Origin: a virus
Virus record (IMG/VR): IMGVR_UViG_3300020055_000036
Span: 1-46,660 of that record
Strand: one strand, 5' to 3'
DNA: 46,660 bases
The notes below the pieces were generated by a model. That model did not search any database. It saw nothing but the letters and a program-made list of their open reading frames with translations, and had not been told where the DNA came from. Position 1 is the stretch's first letter. Each line of letters opens with the position of its first letter. Positions 20,558 to 31,800 of the stretch are shown piece by piece. The position numbers and the translations under genes were made by a program.

Positions 20558-21658
20558 ATGGCTGAAGCACAAACAGACTCTACCCAGTTGGATGACTCTG
20601 TAGCTACAGATAGTCAAACTGAAGCATCTCTTCTGGATAACATTATGCGGAACACATCGTTCCTTGATGCAGAATCTTTACCCGAGCAGGAAGAGGTACC
20701 TCAAATAGACACGGAAGAATCTGACGAAGAAGTACCCGAAGCGTCAGAGGAAGACGATACTGAAGAAGTTGAAGAGGAAGTAGAAGACGAAGAAGATGAT
20801 ACCGCTGATGAGGATGCCGACGATGAGTCCGCTACCCAAGAAGCAGAGGTTTATTCTACTGACGATCTTGACTTGGAGGCTAAAGTAGTTGTTAAAATAG
20901 ACGGCGAAGATACGGAAGTTTCCTTTGGTGACCTTATTAAAGGTTACTCTACTGAACAACATCTATCAAAGAAGGGTCGTGAACTCGGTGATGCAAGACA
21001 GGAGATGGAGCAAGAGTACCAACAAAAGTTGGAACAAATCGAAAGTATTACTCAAGCTTCAGCAGCTGTCCTATATTCTGACGAACAAAAGTTTGCGAAA
21101 GAATACCACGATCTCGAGGCTAAAATTGAAAAAGCCCGAGAAGAAGGCGATAATTATGAACTAAGTGAGCTTAAAGATAAGCGTGAACAGGTTCAGAAAA
21201 ATTATTGGACTTCTAGAAATAATCGCGAAGAGCTTATGAAGCAGGTAGAACAAAACGTTCAAAAGCAAAGTGAGCAAATGTGGCAGGAACAAATCGACTA
21301 TTTTAATGAGACTATTCCTTCACTAATTCCAGACTTTAGTGAAGATACCGCAAAATCTATCAGGCAATTTGCCTTAGATGAAGGTATTTCTGCAGAAGTT
21401 TTAGACGCGATTGCAGATCCTATGATTGTAAAGTTTGTTGACGATTACAGACGCCTAAAACAAGGTGTAAGTAAAGGCGCAGCTAAACGTAAAACAGTCG
21501 TAGCTAAGAAGGCGCCTTTAAAGAAGTCAAAGCCGGCTGCTAAAAAGAAACAAGCAGCTAGCGAAAGAACTCGAGATAGGGTGCTTAGTGGTAACGCAGA
21601 CGAATCAGAACAAATGGACTTTCTCCGTGGCCTTGCAGAACGCTCTTTAAATCTTTAG
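20558..21658 (+). CDS. scaffolding protein
   Basis: 366 residues immediately upstream of the capsid gene, the usual place for scaffold. The first ~110 residues are extremely acidic (EESDEEVPEASEEDDTEEVE). A small globular segment follows (VVVKIDGEDTEVSFGDLIKG), then a long charged coiled coil (QEMEQEYQQKLEQIESITQA, NREELMKQVEQNVQKQSEQ) and a basic C-terminal tail (AKRKTVVAKKAPLKKSKPAA). Basic C-termini of scaffolds bind the capsid protein during procapsid assembly. AAGGAGGCTAAATAGAT precedes the ATG. Identification is by composition and position. Confidence 0.8.
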   Translation: MAEAQTDSTQLDDSVATDSQTEASLLDNIMRNTSFLDAESLPEQEEVPQIDTEESDEEVPEASEEDDTEEVEEEVEDEEDDTADEDADDESATQEAEVYSTDDLDLEAKVVVKIDGEDTEVSFGDLIKGYSTEQHLSKKGRELGDARQEMEQEYQQKLEQIESITQASAAVLYSDEQKFAKEYHDLEAKIEKAREEGDNYELSELKDKREQVQKNYWTSRNNREELMKQVEQNVQKQSEQMWQEQIDYFNETIPSLIPDFSEDTAKSIRQFALDEGISAEVLDAIADPMIVKFVDDYRRLKQGVSKGAAKRKTVVAKKAPLKKSKPAAKKKQAASERTRDRVLSGNADESEQMDFLRGLAERSLNL

Positions 21659-21681
21659 TACCGTTTTGGAGGTAATAAGAA

Positions 21682-22842
21682 ATGGCTACAACTCTCGGTG
21701 TACGCGGTGTAGGTGGACCAGCCGGACCAGCTCGCGCGTCTAACAAAGATGTCTCACAACGTGAGGATCTTGCTAACTTTATCACGATGATTACTCGTGA
21801 TGAGACCCCTTTTATTTCATCTATTGGTAAAACCAAAGCAACTGCTATTTACCATGAGTGGCAAACAGATACTCTTGAAGCCCCAGGTTCTTCACGGATT
21901 CCTGAAGGCCAAGACTTTCTGGAGCCAGCATCTGGTGGCGCAACAGGCACTCCTGCCGTTGGCGACAAGTTTGCTGAAAGCGGCCCAACACGCTCTCGTT
22001 TGGGTAACTACACTCAGATCAATGGTAAGACTATCGCTGTATCAGGCACACGCCGTGCAGTAGATCAGGCTGGTATTGCTGATGAGTATGCTTATCAACT
22101 GAAAAAGCGTGGCACAGAGCTGCGTCGCGATGTTGAGCATGATATGGTTCATGGCTATAACGTGTCCGCTGCAGTAGGCTCTCAAGGTAATACTGCACGT
22201 TCTGCAGGTGGCTTTCAGTCGTTTATTAACGCTGCTGCTACTGTAGATTACGTAGGTGAATTCCAAGCTCCTTCAGCTGCAGGCACAGGTGCTGGCGCAG
22301 ACGCTGCAGGTACAGCTATTGCTCGCTCAAGCATTAACGGCTCAACTACTGCTCCTGATCGTGATCCACTAGCATTGGCTAATATTGACAGTGTTATGCA
22401 AAAGATTTACCAGGAAGGTGGTAAAGCTACTCGCGTTATGGTTTCACCAAAGCTGCGTCGTGACTTCTCTGACCTAATGGTTGGCGATACAGGTGTACGT
22501 CGTAATCTTGACGAGGCAGGCAAACTGCGTCAGTCAGTAGACGTGTACATGTCAGACTTTGGCGATATTATGGTTATGCCTAACTATATCATGGGTCTTA
22601 CAAATAACATTGCATTTGACGGTGACGACAACGTTGCTCACTCAGGTGCAGGTGTAACTAACGTTGCTGACTTTGCTGCGTTGATCTATGACCCAATGTG
22701 GTTTAACATTGCTACTCTGCGTCCACTTGCAGAAGTAGACGTAGGCCAGAAAGGCGACTCAACTGTCGGCATGATGGTTGAAGAATTTACTCTTGAAGTT
22801 CGCAACCCATATGGTTGTGGCGCCATCTACGGCCTCGAGTAG
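21682..22842 (+). CDS. major capsid protein (SU10/DUF5309-type)
   Basis: 386 residues. The start region (VSQREDLANFITMITRDETP, FISSIGKTKA) followed by HEWQTDTLEAPG and the central RVMVSPKLRRDFSDLMVGD, then VDVYMSDFGDIMVMPNYI, match the DUF5309 / SU10-type HK97-fold capsid proteins. It forms the icosahedral shell. Codon use here is visibly richer in C/G-ending codons than in neighbours, as expected of the most expressed gene. GGAGGTAATAAGA precedes the ATG, and a strong terminator follows 10 nt after the stop, suggesting a defined transcript end. Confidence 0.9.
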   Translation: MATTLGVRGVGGPAGPARASNKDVSQREDLANFITMITRDETPFISSIGKTKATAIYHEWQTDTLEAPGSSRIPEGQDFLEPASGGATGTPAVGDKFAESGPTRSRLGNYTQINGKTIAVSGTRRAVDQAGIADEYAYQLKKRGTELRRDVEHDMVHGYNVSAAVGSQGNTARSAGGFQSFINAAATVDYVGEFQAPSAAGTGAGADAAGTAIARSSINGSTTAPDRDPLALANIDSVMQKIYQEGGKATRVMVSPKLRRDFSDLMVGDTGVRRNLDEAGKLRQSVDVYMSDFGDIMVMPNYIMGLTNNIAFDGDDNVAHSGAGVTNVADFAALIYDPMWFNIATLRPLAEVDVGQKGDSTVGMMVEEFTLEVRNPYGCGAIYGLE

Positions 22843-22852
22843 AACTTAATTT

Positions 22853-22885
22853 TAGGGAGGCTCTAACTAGGGTCTCCCTATTTTT
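22853..22885 (+). terminator. rho-independent terminator after the capsid gene
   Basis: An 11-bp stem with two G-T pairs (TAGGGAGGCTC against GGGTCTCCCTA), a 6-nt loop TAACTA and a following run of five T. It sits 10 nt after the capsid stop, matching the position of the main late terminator in T7-like phages. It is probably partly read through so that tail genes are expressed at a lower level. Confidence 0.85.
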
Positions 22886-22901
22886 ACTGTAGGAGAGTTA
22901 A

Positions 22902-23099
22902 ATGAAAAATTGTCCAACTTGCCCGTATCCGGATAAGTGTAATGCGGCAGGAAAATGCGTTAAAATGGCGATGCCTAAGAAAAAGCCACGTCACGCAAAT
23001 CCAAATCATCCAATGAATACAGAACGTACTGGTCCATCAACTCTTAAAGAAGATCCAGTATATAAGAAATCAGGCGGTAAAATCTATAACTGCCGTTAA
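22902..23099 (+). CDS. small Cys-rich virion-region protein (65 aa)
   Basis: TAGGAGAGTTAA precedes the ATG. Four Cys lie in the first 20 residues (C4, C7, C13, C19: MKNCPTCPYPDKCNAAGKC), a likely metal knot, followed by a basic Pro/His/Asn-rich stretch (PKKKPRHANPNHPMN) and KKSGGKIYNCR. First gene after the capsid terminator. May be a minor head or decoration protein; no family recognised. Confidence 0.66.
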   Translation: MKNCPTCPYPDKCNAAGKCVKMAMPKKKPRHANPNHPMNTERTGPSTLKEDPVYKKSGGKIYNCR

Positions 23100-23118
23100 A
23101 TAAAAAGGAGTACAGTAA

Positions 23119-23343
23119 ATGCTAGTTATTCAAACAGCTAACGGGAATACTTACCCCGCAGATACATGTGTATGGCGTACAGCAAAGATTGCTAATTCGC
23201 CAAGCTATATTTTAACCCACCTATCAGTGGGAACGCCTAGTGTAGCAGTAACCGCTGCTCCAGCAGCCGCACCAGCTGGCGCTCAGCTAGGTTATATCGG
23301 AAAGTCAGGTCGTTTTGTAGCATATACAGAACCGGCTGCCTAG
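23119..23343 (+). CDS. small virion-region protein (74 aa)
   Basis: AAAAGGAGTACAGTAA precedes the ATG. Begins MLVIQTANGNTYPADTCVWR, has a mid-segment rich in Ala/Pro (AVTAAPAAAPAGAQ) and ends GKSGRFVAYTEPAA. Mostly beta and low-complexity, as in head decoration or fibre-like proteins. No family recognised. Confidence 0.62.
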   Translation: MLVIQTANGNTYPADTCVWRTAKIANSPSYILTHLSVGTPSVAVTAAPAAAPAGAQLGYIGKSGRFVAYTEPAA

Positions 23344-23359
23344 TTAGGAGATAGAGGAC

Positions 23360-23704
23360 ATGGCTAAAGATAACGAATTTAAGTTTTATAGTAAAACAGT
23401 AGACAAAGACAATACGATTCACGCTGGTTTTGATTTAGAAACCTCTCAATGGGAAGCTAAGCAAAATGTTCAACAGTATATAGAACATGCTCGGCTAGAA
23501 AGAGAAAAGGAAGCTTACTATGGCCGTAATAAAAGTGCAGGTTATAGAAAGCTAGCAACAATTCCAGATATTGTAGCTATTAAGATATTTGAAGATCACA
23601 AGCTTGATTTGCACGATCCTGCTTTTATGCAAGATCCTAATAATCTTAAAAAGCTTAAGAAAATTTTAATGTCTGAGTATGCTGATTTACTTGTCAACAC
23701 CTAA
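23360..23704 (+). CDS. hypothetical head/neck-region protein (114 aa)
   Basis: TAGGAGATAGAGGAC precedes the ATG. The sequence suggests an N-terminal beta part (DNEFKFYSKTVDKDNTIHAG) and helical rest (QNVQQYIEHARLEREKEAYY, DPNNLKKLKKILMSEYADLL), with AGYRKLATIPDIVAIKI in the middle. Placement between capsid and adaptor fits a head-completion or neck protein. That role is inference from order only. Confidence 0.65.
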   Translation: MAKDNEFKFYSKTVDKDNTIHAGFDLETSQWEAKQNVQQYIEHARLEREKEAYYGRNKSAGYRKLATIPDIVAIKIFEDHKLDLHDPAFMQDPNNLKKLKKILMSEYADLLVNT

Positions 23705-23717
23705 TTAGGAGGCTATA

Positions 23718-24596
23718 ATGGCAAGAACTTACGGTGAACTTATAGATCTCGTTCGAGATTGGTCGAATAGAGACAACCAAGTTCTTGGCGATGGTATTAT
23801 AGAAGATTGTCTTAAATACGCGGCGGATAAAGCGTATCGATTTTTAAGAATACCACCGCTAGAAGACATAATTACTTACGGCAGCACAGCCTTAACGGCT
23901 GCTACTTCAGAGGCTGCTAACGGACTACCTAGTGTAACAACAGTCGCTTTGCCCGCTGATTTTATAGAGTTTATACAAATTCGAGAAATTGATTCAAACG
24001 GCTTAACTACTAGAGTCTTTAATGAAAAGGTCGACATTAGATCTTTTAATGACCTACTTTCCGGTATTCATTATACCAGTGATGGCTATTACTCACGTCA
24101 AGCAGGTAATATTTTGCTTGCTCCAGGATTTGGGTTTGGCAGTTTAGGAAACGCAGATAAGATTGAGATTTATTACTATAAAAGACTTCCTGCTTTAGAC
24201 GCAGCGTACACAGTTACACCTGCTAACTATTCTGCAGGTCTTTTAAACAGTGTGCTTTCTACTACGCCAAGTGCTCAAATACTTTATATCTCTACTGTAG
24301 GATCTACATCAACTGCACATACTACATTAGCGGCGGCTACAGCTGCAGGAGGTACTGTGACAACTGAGTACTTTACAGGACAATTAGTACCAAACTGGTT
24401 AAGAGACGACAACGAAAGAATTTTATTGCAAGGTGCTTTAGCAGAAGTATTCTTTTATTTGCAAGACGACGATCAAAGCGTTAAGTACGCTCAACTGTTT
24501 CAAGCAGAGATAGCGTCATTAAACGACGAAGATAAAAGAAGAAACGCTAAAGGCGGAAATATTCAAACTAATTACTCAGGAGGAGGCTTATTATGA
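23718..24596 (+). CDS. head-tail adaptor protein (SU10-type)
   Basis: 292 residues. Begins with helices ELIDLVRDWSNRDNQVLGDG and IIEDCLKYAADKAYRFLRIP, typical of phage adaptors whose N-terminal helices insert below the portal. The core contains LPADFIEFIQIREID and a C-terminal helix pair LLQGALAEVFFYLQDDDQS and AQLFQAEIASLNDEDKRRNA. It would join portal to the tail tube or nozzle. AGGAGGCTATA precedes the ATG. A beta-insertion (residues ~165-215, Ala/Thr-rich) enlarges it relative to the simplest adaptors. Confidence 0.76.
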   Translation: MARTYGELIDLVRDWSNRDNQVLGDGIIEDCLKYAADKAYRFLRIPPLEDIITYGSTALTAATSEAANGLPSVTTVALPADFIEFIQIREIDSNGLTTRVFNEKVDIRSFNDLLSGIHYTSDGYYSRQAGNILLAPGFGFGSLGNADKIEIYYYKRLPALDAAYTVTPANYSAGLLNSVLSTTPSAQILYISTVGSTSTAHTTLAAATAAGGTVTTEYFTGQLVPNWLRDDNERILLQGALAEVFFYLQDDDQSVKYAQLFQAEIASLNDEDKRRNAKGGNIQTNYSGGGLL

Positions 24597-25822
24597 GTAC
24601 AACACCCGCAACTCCTGACGTAAATCCGATAGGAGCAACAGATGACGCAGAAGGTGGAGGCCTTTTTGGCGGAACTCAAACCTCATTTGTAGGTATTTCA
24701 GCAACAGTGGCTCAAAGCGTTACAGACGCGCAAACCGCGGCTAATTCAGCAGCAGCTACGGCAGCTCAAATAGCGGCAGATACAACAACAGCTAGTAACG
24801 CGGCAACTGCCGCAGGTGTTTCAGAGACAAATGCAGCAAATTCCGCGACTACAGCCAGTAACGCAGCAACAAACGCATCTAATAGCGCTACTGCAGCTAG
24901 CACGTCTGAGTTAAATGCGTTAGCTTCTGAAAACTTAGCTGAAGATTGGGCAATTAAGACGTCTGGACCAGTGGCAAACGGCGAGTATTCTTCAAAATAC
25001 TATGCAGGAACTATAGCAGCAGATGCAGCTACGGCTAATACTAAAGCAGCTGAAGCTTCTGATGATGCTGATGACGCAGAAAAGCTAGCTATTAATGCAT
25101 ATAACGTGCAATATACGCTTAGTGATGGCGTAACAACTGGCTATTCTGCCTTACACCACGCTACTAATGCGTCTACATCTGAAACTAACGCCTTAAATAG
25201 TGAAACTTTAGCTAGCGAATGGGCAAGTAAAGTAGATGGTATTGTAGATAGCACAGATTACTCAGCTAAAGCATGGTCTATTGGTGGTACTGGTGTTACA
25301 GACACAGCTGGGGCTGGCCCCGCAAAAGATTGGGCTATTGAAACCACTGGTCAAGTAGATGGTACTGAGTATTCTGCTAAGGAATATGCTCAAGGAACCC
25401 AATCAAGCACCGGAGGTAGCGCAAAAGACTGGGCTATTAAAACTACAGCAGACGTAGATAGCGTTGACTACTCGTCTAAAGAGTGGGCTGTAGGAAGTCA
25501 GTCTTCTCAAGCAAATGGATCTGCTAAACAGTGGGCCATTGGTGGAGGAAGCACGTTTGATAGGGATACGCTTGTAGATGCTAGCGAATACTCAGCTAAA
25601 TATTACGCAGAACAGGCCAGGTTGGAAGCAGTGTCTGCTGCCGCTGCCGCGGGTGGTGGTGCAGTTAAAGTTAGTACTGCAGATACTTCCACCGGAGAAC
25701 TTTCTGTAAAGCTCGTAGAAGGAACTGAGATTAAACTTGATATTGTTGATCCAGGTGGAGCAGAAACATTAAAAGTAAGTGCGCCTAATATGGTTGCTTA
25801 TGCTATTGCACTTGGAGGTTAA
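24593..25822 (+). CDS. tail fibre-like protein with repeats (409 aa)
   Basis: Start overlaps the adaptor stop with GGAGGAGGCTTATT upstream. Residues ~35-130 are an Ala/Ser/Thr/Asn-rich helical stretch (ASNSATAASTSELNALASEN), as in trimeric coiled-coil fibre shafts. Residues ~120-350 contain five related units of the form WAIKTxxxVxxxxYSxKxxA (for example KDWAIETTGQVDGTEYSAKE). A C-terminal beta segment (AGGGAVKVSTADTSTGELSV, EIKLDIVDPGGAETLKVSA) follows. Similar repeats occur in tail fibres of T7-like and other phages. It is likely to form a trimer that positions receptor-binding parts. Confidence 0.72.
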   Translation: MSTTPATPDVNPIGATDDAEGGGLFGGTQTSFVGISATVAQSVTDAQTAANSAAATAAQIAADTTTASNAATAAGVSETNAANSATTASNAATNASNSATAASTSELNALASENLAEDWAIKTSGPVANGEYSSKYYAGTIAADAATANTKAAEASDDADDAEKLAINAYNVQYTLSDGVTTGYSALHHATNASTSETNALNSETLASEWASKVDGIVDSTDYSAKAWSIGGTGVTDTAGAGPAKDWAIETTGQVDGTEYSAKEYAQGTQSSTGGSAKDWAIKTTADVDSVDYSSKEWAVGSQSSQANGSAKQWAIGGGSTFDRDTLVDASEYSAKYYAEQARLEAVSAAAAAGGGAVKVSTADTSTGELSVKLVEGTEIKLDIVDPGGAETLKVSAPNMVAYAIALGG

Positions 25823-25824
25823 TT

Positions 25825-28800
25825 ATGGCTAAAAAACTTTTACAATATTATACGTTTGACGCAGCCACTCAAACGATTACTATTGAAGGTATCTATGGCT
25901 TAGACCGATTTTTGATGATTACAAACGTAACGGATAATATTATTCTTTATGTGTTTAGTAATCCAGACTTCGGATTTTCTAGCTATTCAATTGATACCGA
26001 GGCAGAAACAACGACAGTTGTAGTAGACTACGACACCACGTCTATGTCAAATAGCGATGAACTACAGATCTTTATTGAACAAGAAGGTCAAGAGTTTATG
26101 CCAGCAGAACCGTACATTGATGCAGTATCTAAGTTTCGGGTAACAAATCCTCAAAACTTGATTGATACTGACTTTGAATACGGTCTTCAGTCTACAAAGT
26201 GGGAAACACTTGAGCTTGTTAAAAACATTCCTACGTTTTATAGTAGAAACGGTGATGAATCGTTAGATCTTGTTAGTATTACTCGCACTAGCGGAAGCGA
26301 AATTATTAGTGTTGAAACAGATCAAGCTCACGGCTTGGCAGTAGGTAATCCGATTATTGTTCAAGGTACTGATAGTATTAGTGCTAATGGTGCTTTTGTT
26401 ATAACTAAAGTAGTTGACACTACTAATTTCCAGTATAAAAGTAAGTCTTCACAAACATCAACAGGAAGCATTTTAGATACTTATACTCAAGTATTTGTTG
26501 GTAGTGTTTATCAAGGAACAGAGTTTCAACTAAGCGATATAAACAGTATTACTACAGATAGCGCATCACCTGCTTCTACATTAACTGTAAGTACTGAAAC
26601 TCCTACAGGGTTTTCAACAGGGACTAGCTTTTTCTTAAGCAATAGCGTTGGTAGTAAACAAATAACCTTTGACGCTGCTGCAGTTGATCCTAGTAATACT
26701 GGTTGGAAAGTAGAAACTCATAACTCACCAGAAGAAACAGATGATCAAGATACTTCCGGTTGGTCAAGAATTCACTGGCAACCTTATAAGTGGACTCCTA
26801 AAAAGGCTAAGTTTTTTGTAGGTGGTACAGATCCAGATGCTACTATTACTGTACAAAATACTTATGAAATAACGTTTACTGATAGCGGTCATGGATTTTC
26901 TGATGGCGATTGTGTTATGCACTATAACGCTTCAGGTAATACAAGTCCTGGTGGCCTTTCAGAAAGGTGGTATTATATAACTACAGTAGACGCTAATACG
27001 TTTAAACTATCTACTTCTTATGCAAATTATCAAGCAGGAACGTTTGTAGCTATTACAAGTGCAGGAGCAGCTAATTTATACGCACGTAGTTGTTTTGCAG
27101 AAGCTATTGAGCCTATTTCACTAAGTTCAAATACGTTTACATTTAGACAAAATGTTCCGTATACAGATACTCCATATATTGCAGCCTATAGCACTGTTTC
27201 AAACTTTCAAGCAAGCGCTGGCTATACTGCTGCACAGTTGTTAAGCAACTATGATGATTTTGGAAACGGTCATGTTTGTTATGCTTTGTCTAGTGGATCA
27301 ACTACTACGCAGTTTTCAAACACAGATGGTGGTTCAGTAAGAACCTTTACTAGTACTACTTTTGCTGGTGTCCTAGTACCTATGAAACCATGGGCAGGAC
27401 AACATGAAGGGTTTAGTGTTTATTTGCCAGATGCAGGTTTTGAAGATGGTGATTATGTAGTTATAGAGCATGAATCTACTTATCCTGTTGGTTTAGCCGT
27501 AAACAAAATGTACGAATTATCAGAAATTGGTAGTGATTATCCTAATCGCTTTCATATTAAAAACTCTGGGAATACCGCAAATAATGATATAGTAGAGTTT
27601 ACATCTTGGGGAAATTTGAGTACAGGTAACGCTTTTCAATTTAAAGAGTCTGATTGGCGAACAATGGACGAAGCAACGACTGAAGCAGGGTTTAATTACT
27701 CTCCTTTTGATGCCCATTGGATAACTCCTGATGATGCTATTTATTTTAAGCCAGATGGTATTGACGCAACAATTGCTAATAACCAGCTTACGTTTGCTAC
27801 TCCTCATGGAATAACTAATGGCGATACTTATGCGTATTTCATGGGATACGGTAACGCAGTTATAAATACGCTAGCAGACAGTCGTTGGTATTACATAAAA
27901 GTTATTGATTCTACTACGATTGAATTCTATACAAACTCTGACTTAACTACTGGTAAACTAGCAATTACTGCGTTTGGAACTAATGGTGGAAGAACACGAT
28001 CAGCGCTTATTCGCTGTTACACTACAGCAGGAGCGTTAGGTGCTAGTGATACTAAAGAAGAGGTTTACTTTGTTGAGCCTTTAGACGGCGCAACTACTGG
28101 TGGCTCACAGGCTTATTTTCCTGTCTATACAACGTTTGCAGGATTTAGTGTTGGAACTTCAAGTAGCTTTTTGATAAATGATTATAGCAGTTATTTAATC
28201 TATCCAAAGAAAGTTACTAACAATGGCCAAACAGTAGTCTTTTCAAGCACAGTAAATGGAAGTGTAAAAAATGTTACTAGCACTACAGCCACAGGCGCAG
28301 TAATCAAGGCATCTTTAAATCCTGCTAGATGGACGATGCTTAGTAGAGACGCAAGCAAGTGGACTGTAGGAGACTATATTTATCATGTTGCTTCAGGAAC
28401 TGCTGGTGGTTTAACTAGCGGCGCGTATTATATACTCGATAAGATAGTTGGAAATAGAATTGGATTTAGAACCCTTGCTTCATCAACTTCATTAGTCCTC
28501 ACGACTCCGAGCTCATACACTACTTCTGCTTATTATAGCTATTGGCTTCCTCGTAGTTCTTATAATTCTGAAGGTGATTATATAAATGCTACAAATCATG
28601 GATTAAATGACGGTGATCTTGTTGCTTATGATGCAGGGTCAGGGAATCTGCCGTTAAAAGGATTAACAGATGGTACTACGTATTATGTGTTTAATTCCGA
28701 AAACGACAAGTTTCAATTAGCTACTACGATAGATGGTTTTTCTGAAGATGCAGTAGAGTTCAACCAAAATAACACATTTATCGGTAGCAACGTTAATATT

Positions 28801-31800
28801 TATCCAGGACCAACTACTTCTACTGTACACAACTTTAATACAGGAGATAGAGTACAGTATCTTAGCGATACGCCTGTTCCTGGGTTACAAAACGGCCAGT
28901 TTTACTTTGTAAAAGATCAGGCTAGTACTTATATTAGACTGTATCAAACTAGAGAAGGAGCTATTAATAACGTAGCTACAGACTTAATTTACATTGGATA
29001 TCCAAGAACAGGATCAGGAACGTTTAGAAAAACCACTGCTGTAGACATTCTTACGGCAGGAACAGGTAATCAAACGTTAAATGCGAGTACTGTAGGTTCT
29101 TCTGATGGTGTATATACAATAGATAGTATTGTAGACGATACGACCTTTACTATGGCCGCTAATACACAGATTAATAATAGATCTGTAAACTTTAGTGGTT
29201 TGCCAAATGTTTGGGTAGAACAAGACGCTATCTATCTTCCAGACCATTTCTTTGTAAATGGCCAAGAAGTGACTTACTCTCATGACGTTGCTTTAACTAG
29301 CATGGGTGGCTTAACTAATGGAAGTAATTACTTTATTATTAAAATAGATCGTAATTGGATTCGGTTAGCTTCAAGCGCAGCAGATGTTTTAACTAACACC
29401 TATATTACCATTACATCTAAATTTGGTGGAACGCATACTTTAACTGCTTCAGCGATTTCTGGAGAAGTAATAGGAGCAGGAACTGTAAACGTTGATAGTG
29501 GAAATGATAAAGTAACTGGTGTAGGAACTAACTTTACTTCGTTCTTTAATACTGGCGATTCAATTACGCTATATCAAGATCCTTCAACTACTAGCTTAGC
29601 AGTAACTGCTGTTAACACTTCAACAGCGGTTTATACTACAGCAGCACATGGATTAACTACTGGCGATATGGTTGTTATGGATGCAGTAGATCCTCCAGCA
29701 GGAACGGTTAATGGTTATATTTACTATGTAAATGTATTAACCTCAACTACTTTTACCATTCATACTAGCGAAGCTAATGCAATAGCAGGGACCAATGCTG
29801 CAGTTGCGTCAGACGCTGGTACTACTGTAGCGTTTAAAATCTATAATGATTTAGGTGATGTACATACAGGCATTATTAAGGCTGTTACAGGTCCAGGAAC
29901 TTTAGAGTTAACTGAAAATGCTACGGTTTCTTTGAGTGATGCAAACTATGCTATTGGTACTTCATTGCTTATGCGTGCCGACGGTTTTGCTTTGCATAGA
30001 CCTTATGATGGCGGCGTAGATCTTATTCCGTCAAAGAACCCTGACAGTTCTATGATACGTCAAACAAGACGATACTTTAGATATCAATCAGGTAAAAGTA
30101 TTCAAGTTTCTTTTGCAGTAAACTTTAGTCCGTCTACTCAAATTGAAAACTATACTTATGATTCGGTAACACAACTAGGTACTATAACTACACGTTATCC
30201 TCATCGTTTAGATGATACGCTTAGCGTAGTTATTTCAGGTGCAACTACTACTAGTCCAACTAACTATTGGAATGGGGTAAAACCGATTGATAGTATCGTT
30301 GATGATTACACATTCAAAGTAACGCAAGGAGGAGCGCCTACTGTTGATGCATCGTCAGGCCCAGGCGGTTTGCCTGAGTTTTATGTTCAAAGCTGGAGTA
30401 ATAGCGCTTTACGTTGTGGATTATTTGATGATCAGAACGGTATGTTCTTTGAATATGATGGCTCTACTTTATATGCTTGTCGTAGAAGTTCTACAGTTCA
30501 GTTAACCGGCACTTCAGCTGTTACATTTAGAAGTGGTCAAATTCTTGGCACAGGAACTAAATATACCAAGCAAGTAGTTGTTGGCGATAAAATCGTTATT
30601 AAAGGCCAAACTCATGTAATAACTAAGATTGCTAGTGATACATTGATGTACATTATGCCTTCTTATAGAGGTGTAAGTAATTCTAACGTTATTATTACAA
30701 AAACAGAAATTACAAGAGTAGCTCAAAGCGATTGGAACCTTGATCCTTGTGATGGTACTGGTCCAACAGGATTTTACTTAAGACCACACCGTATTCAAAT
30801 GGCTTATATTGATTATAGCTGGTATGGTGCAGGTAAAGTAAGATTTGGGTTTAAAGACCAAAGAGGCCGTGTTGTTTATGTACACGAGTTTGTGCATAAT
30901 AACCATAAGAACGAAGCATATTTACGTTCAGGTAATTTGCCTGCTAGATATGAAATTGAGAATGTAGGTACACCAACTTATGTTCCAGCCCTAGCACACT
31001 GGGGTACTTCAGTTATCATGGATGGTAAGTTTGATCCTGATAATGCTTATGTCTTTACTGCAGCTAGTAATAATATTCAGTTAACTGGCAGCTCAACCGT
31101 TACTGTATCGGCAAGAGCAGAAACCCAAAGCGATTACTATTATTTCTTTAATAATAGATGGTATAATATGGGTAGAGCGTTGTTAATCGAGACTCCGAGC
31201 TTCTTATATAACTCTGTTCCGGCTAACAAGATAATTGCTGGAGCAAGTGTAAATAGTAACACATATACGCGTAATCCTTATTCGTACTTTGGATTACCTA
31301 ATCAGCCTTATCAAGTTAGTTTAAGAACAAGATATGGAAGTGCTAGTGCATCAAGTACTGAAGATGTTAGGAGCTTAATGCTAATTAATCAATCACCAAC
31401 AGGAACCGCAGGAACTGTAAGTAACTATACTGTTACTGTAGCAACTACTGGTGCGCCTGTTGTTTACGATGTACCATTAATTAGTATTCGATTAGCTCCC
31501 TCGGTAGATACAAATACTCCTGGTTTCTTAGGTGAAAGAGAGATTATTAACCGTATGCAATTAATTTTGAACTCGGTAGGTATTCTATCTACACACAACG
31601 CAGAAATAACTCTAAGACTTAATGGTCTTACTACTAATACTGCGTGGGAACGAGTACAAAACCCAAGCTTAAGTCAACTTGTTTATCATACTAACCAAGA
31701 TACAATTAGTGGTGGTATTGATATATTTGAATTTAGAGCGCAAGGTGGTGTTGGTACTACAGGACGTAGCGCGTTGGTTACTGATCAAAGTCTTATTGGA

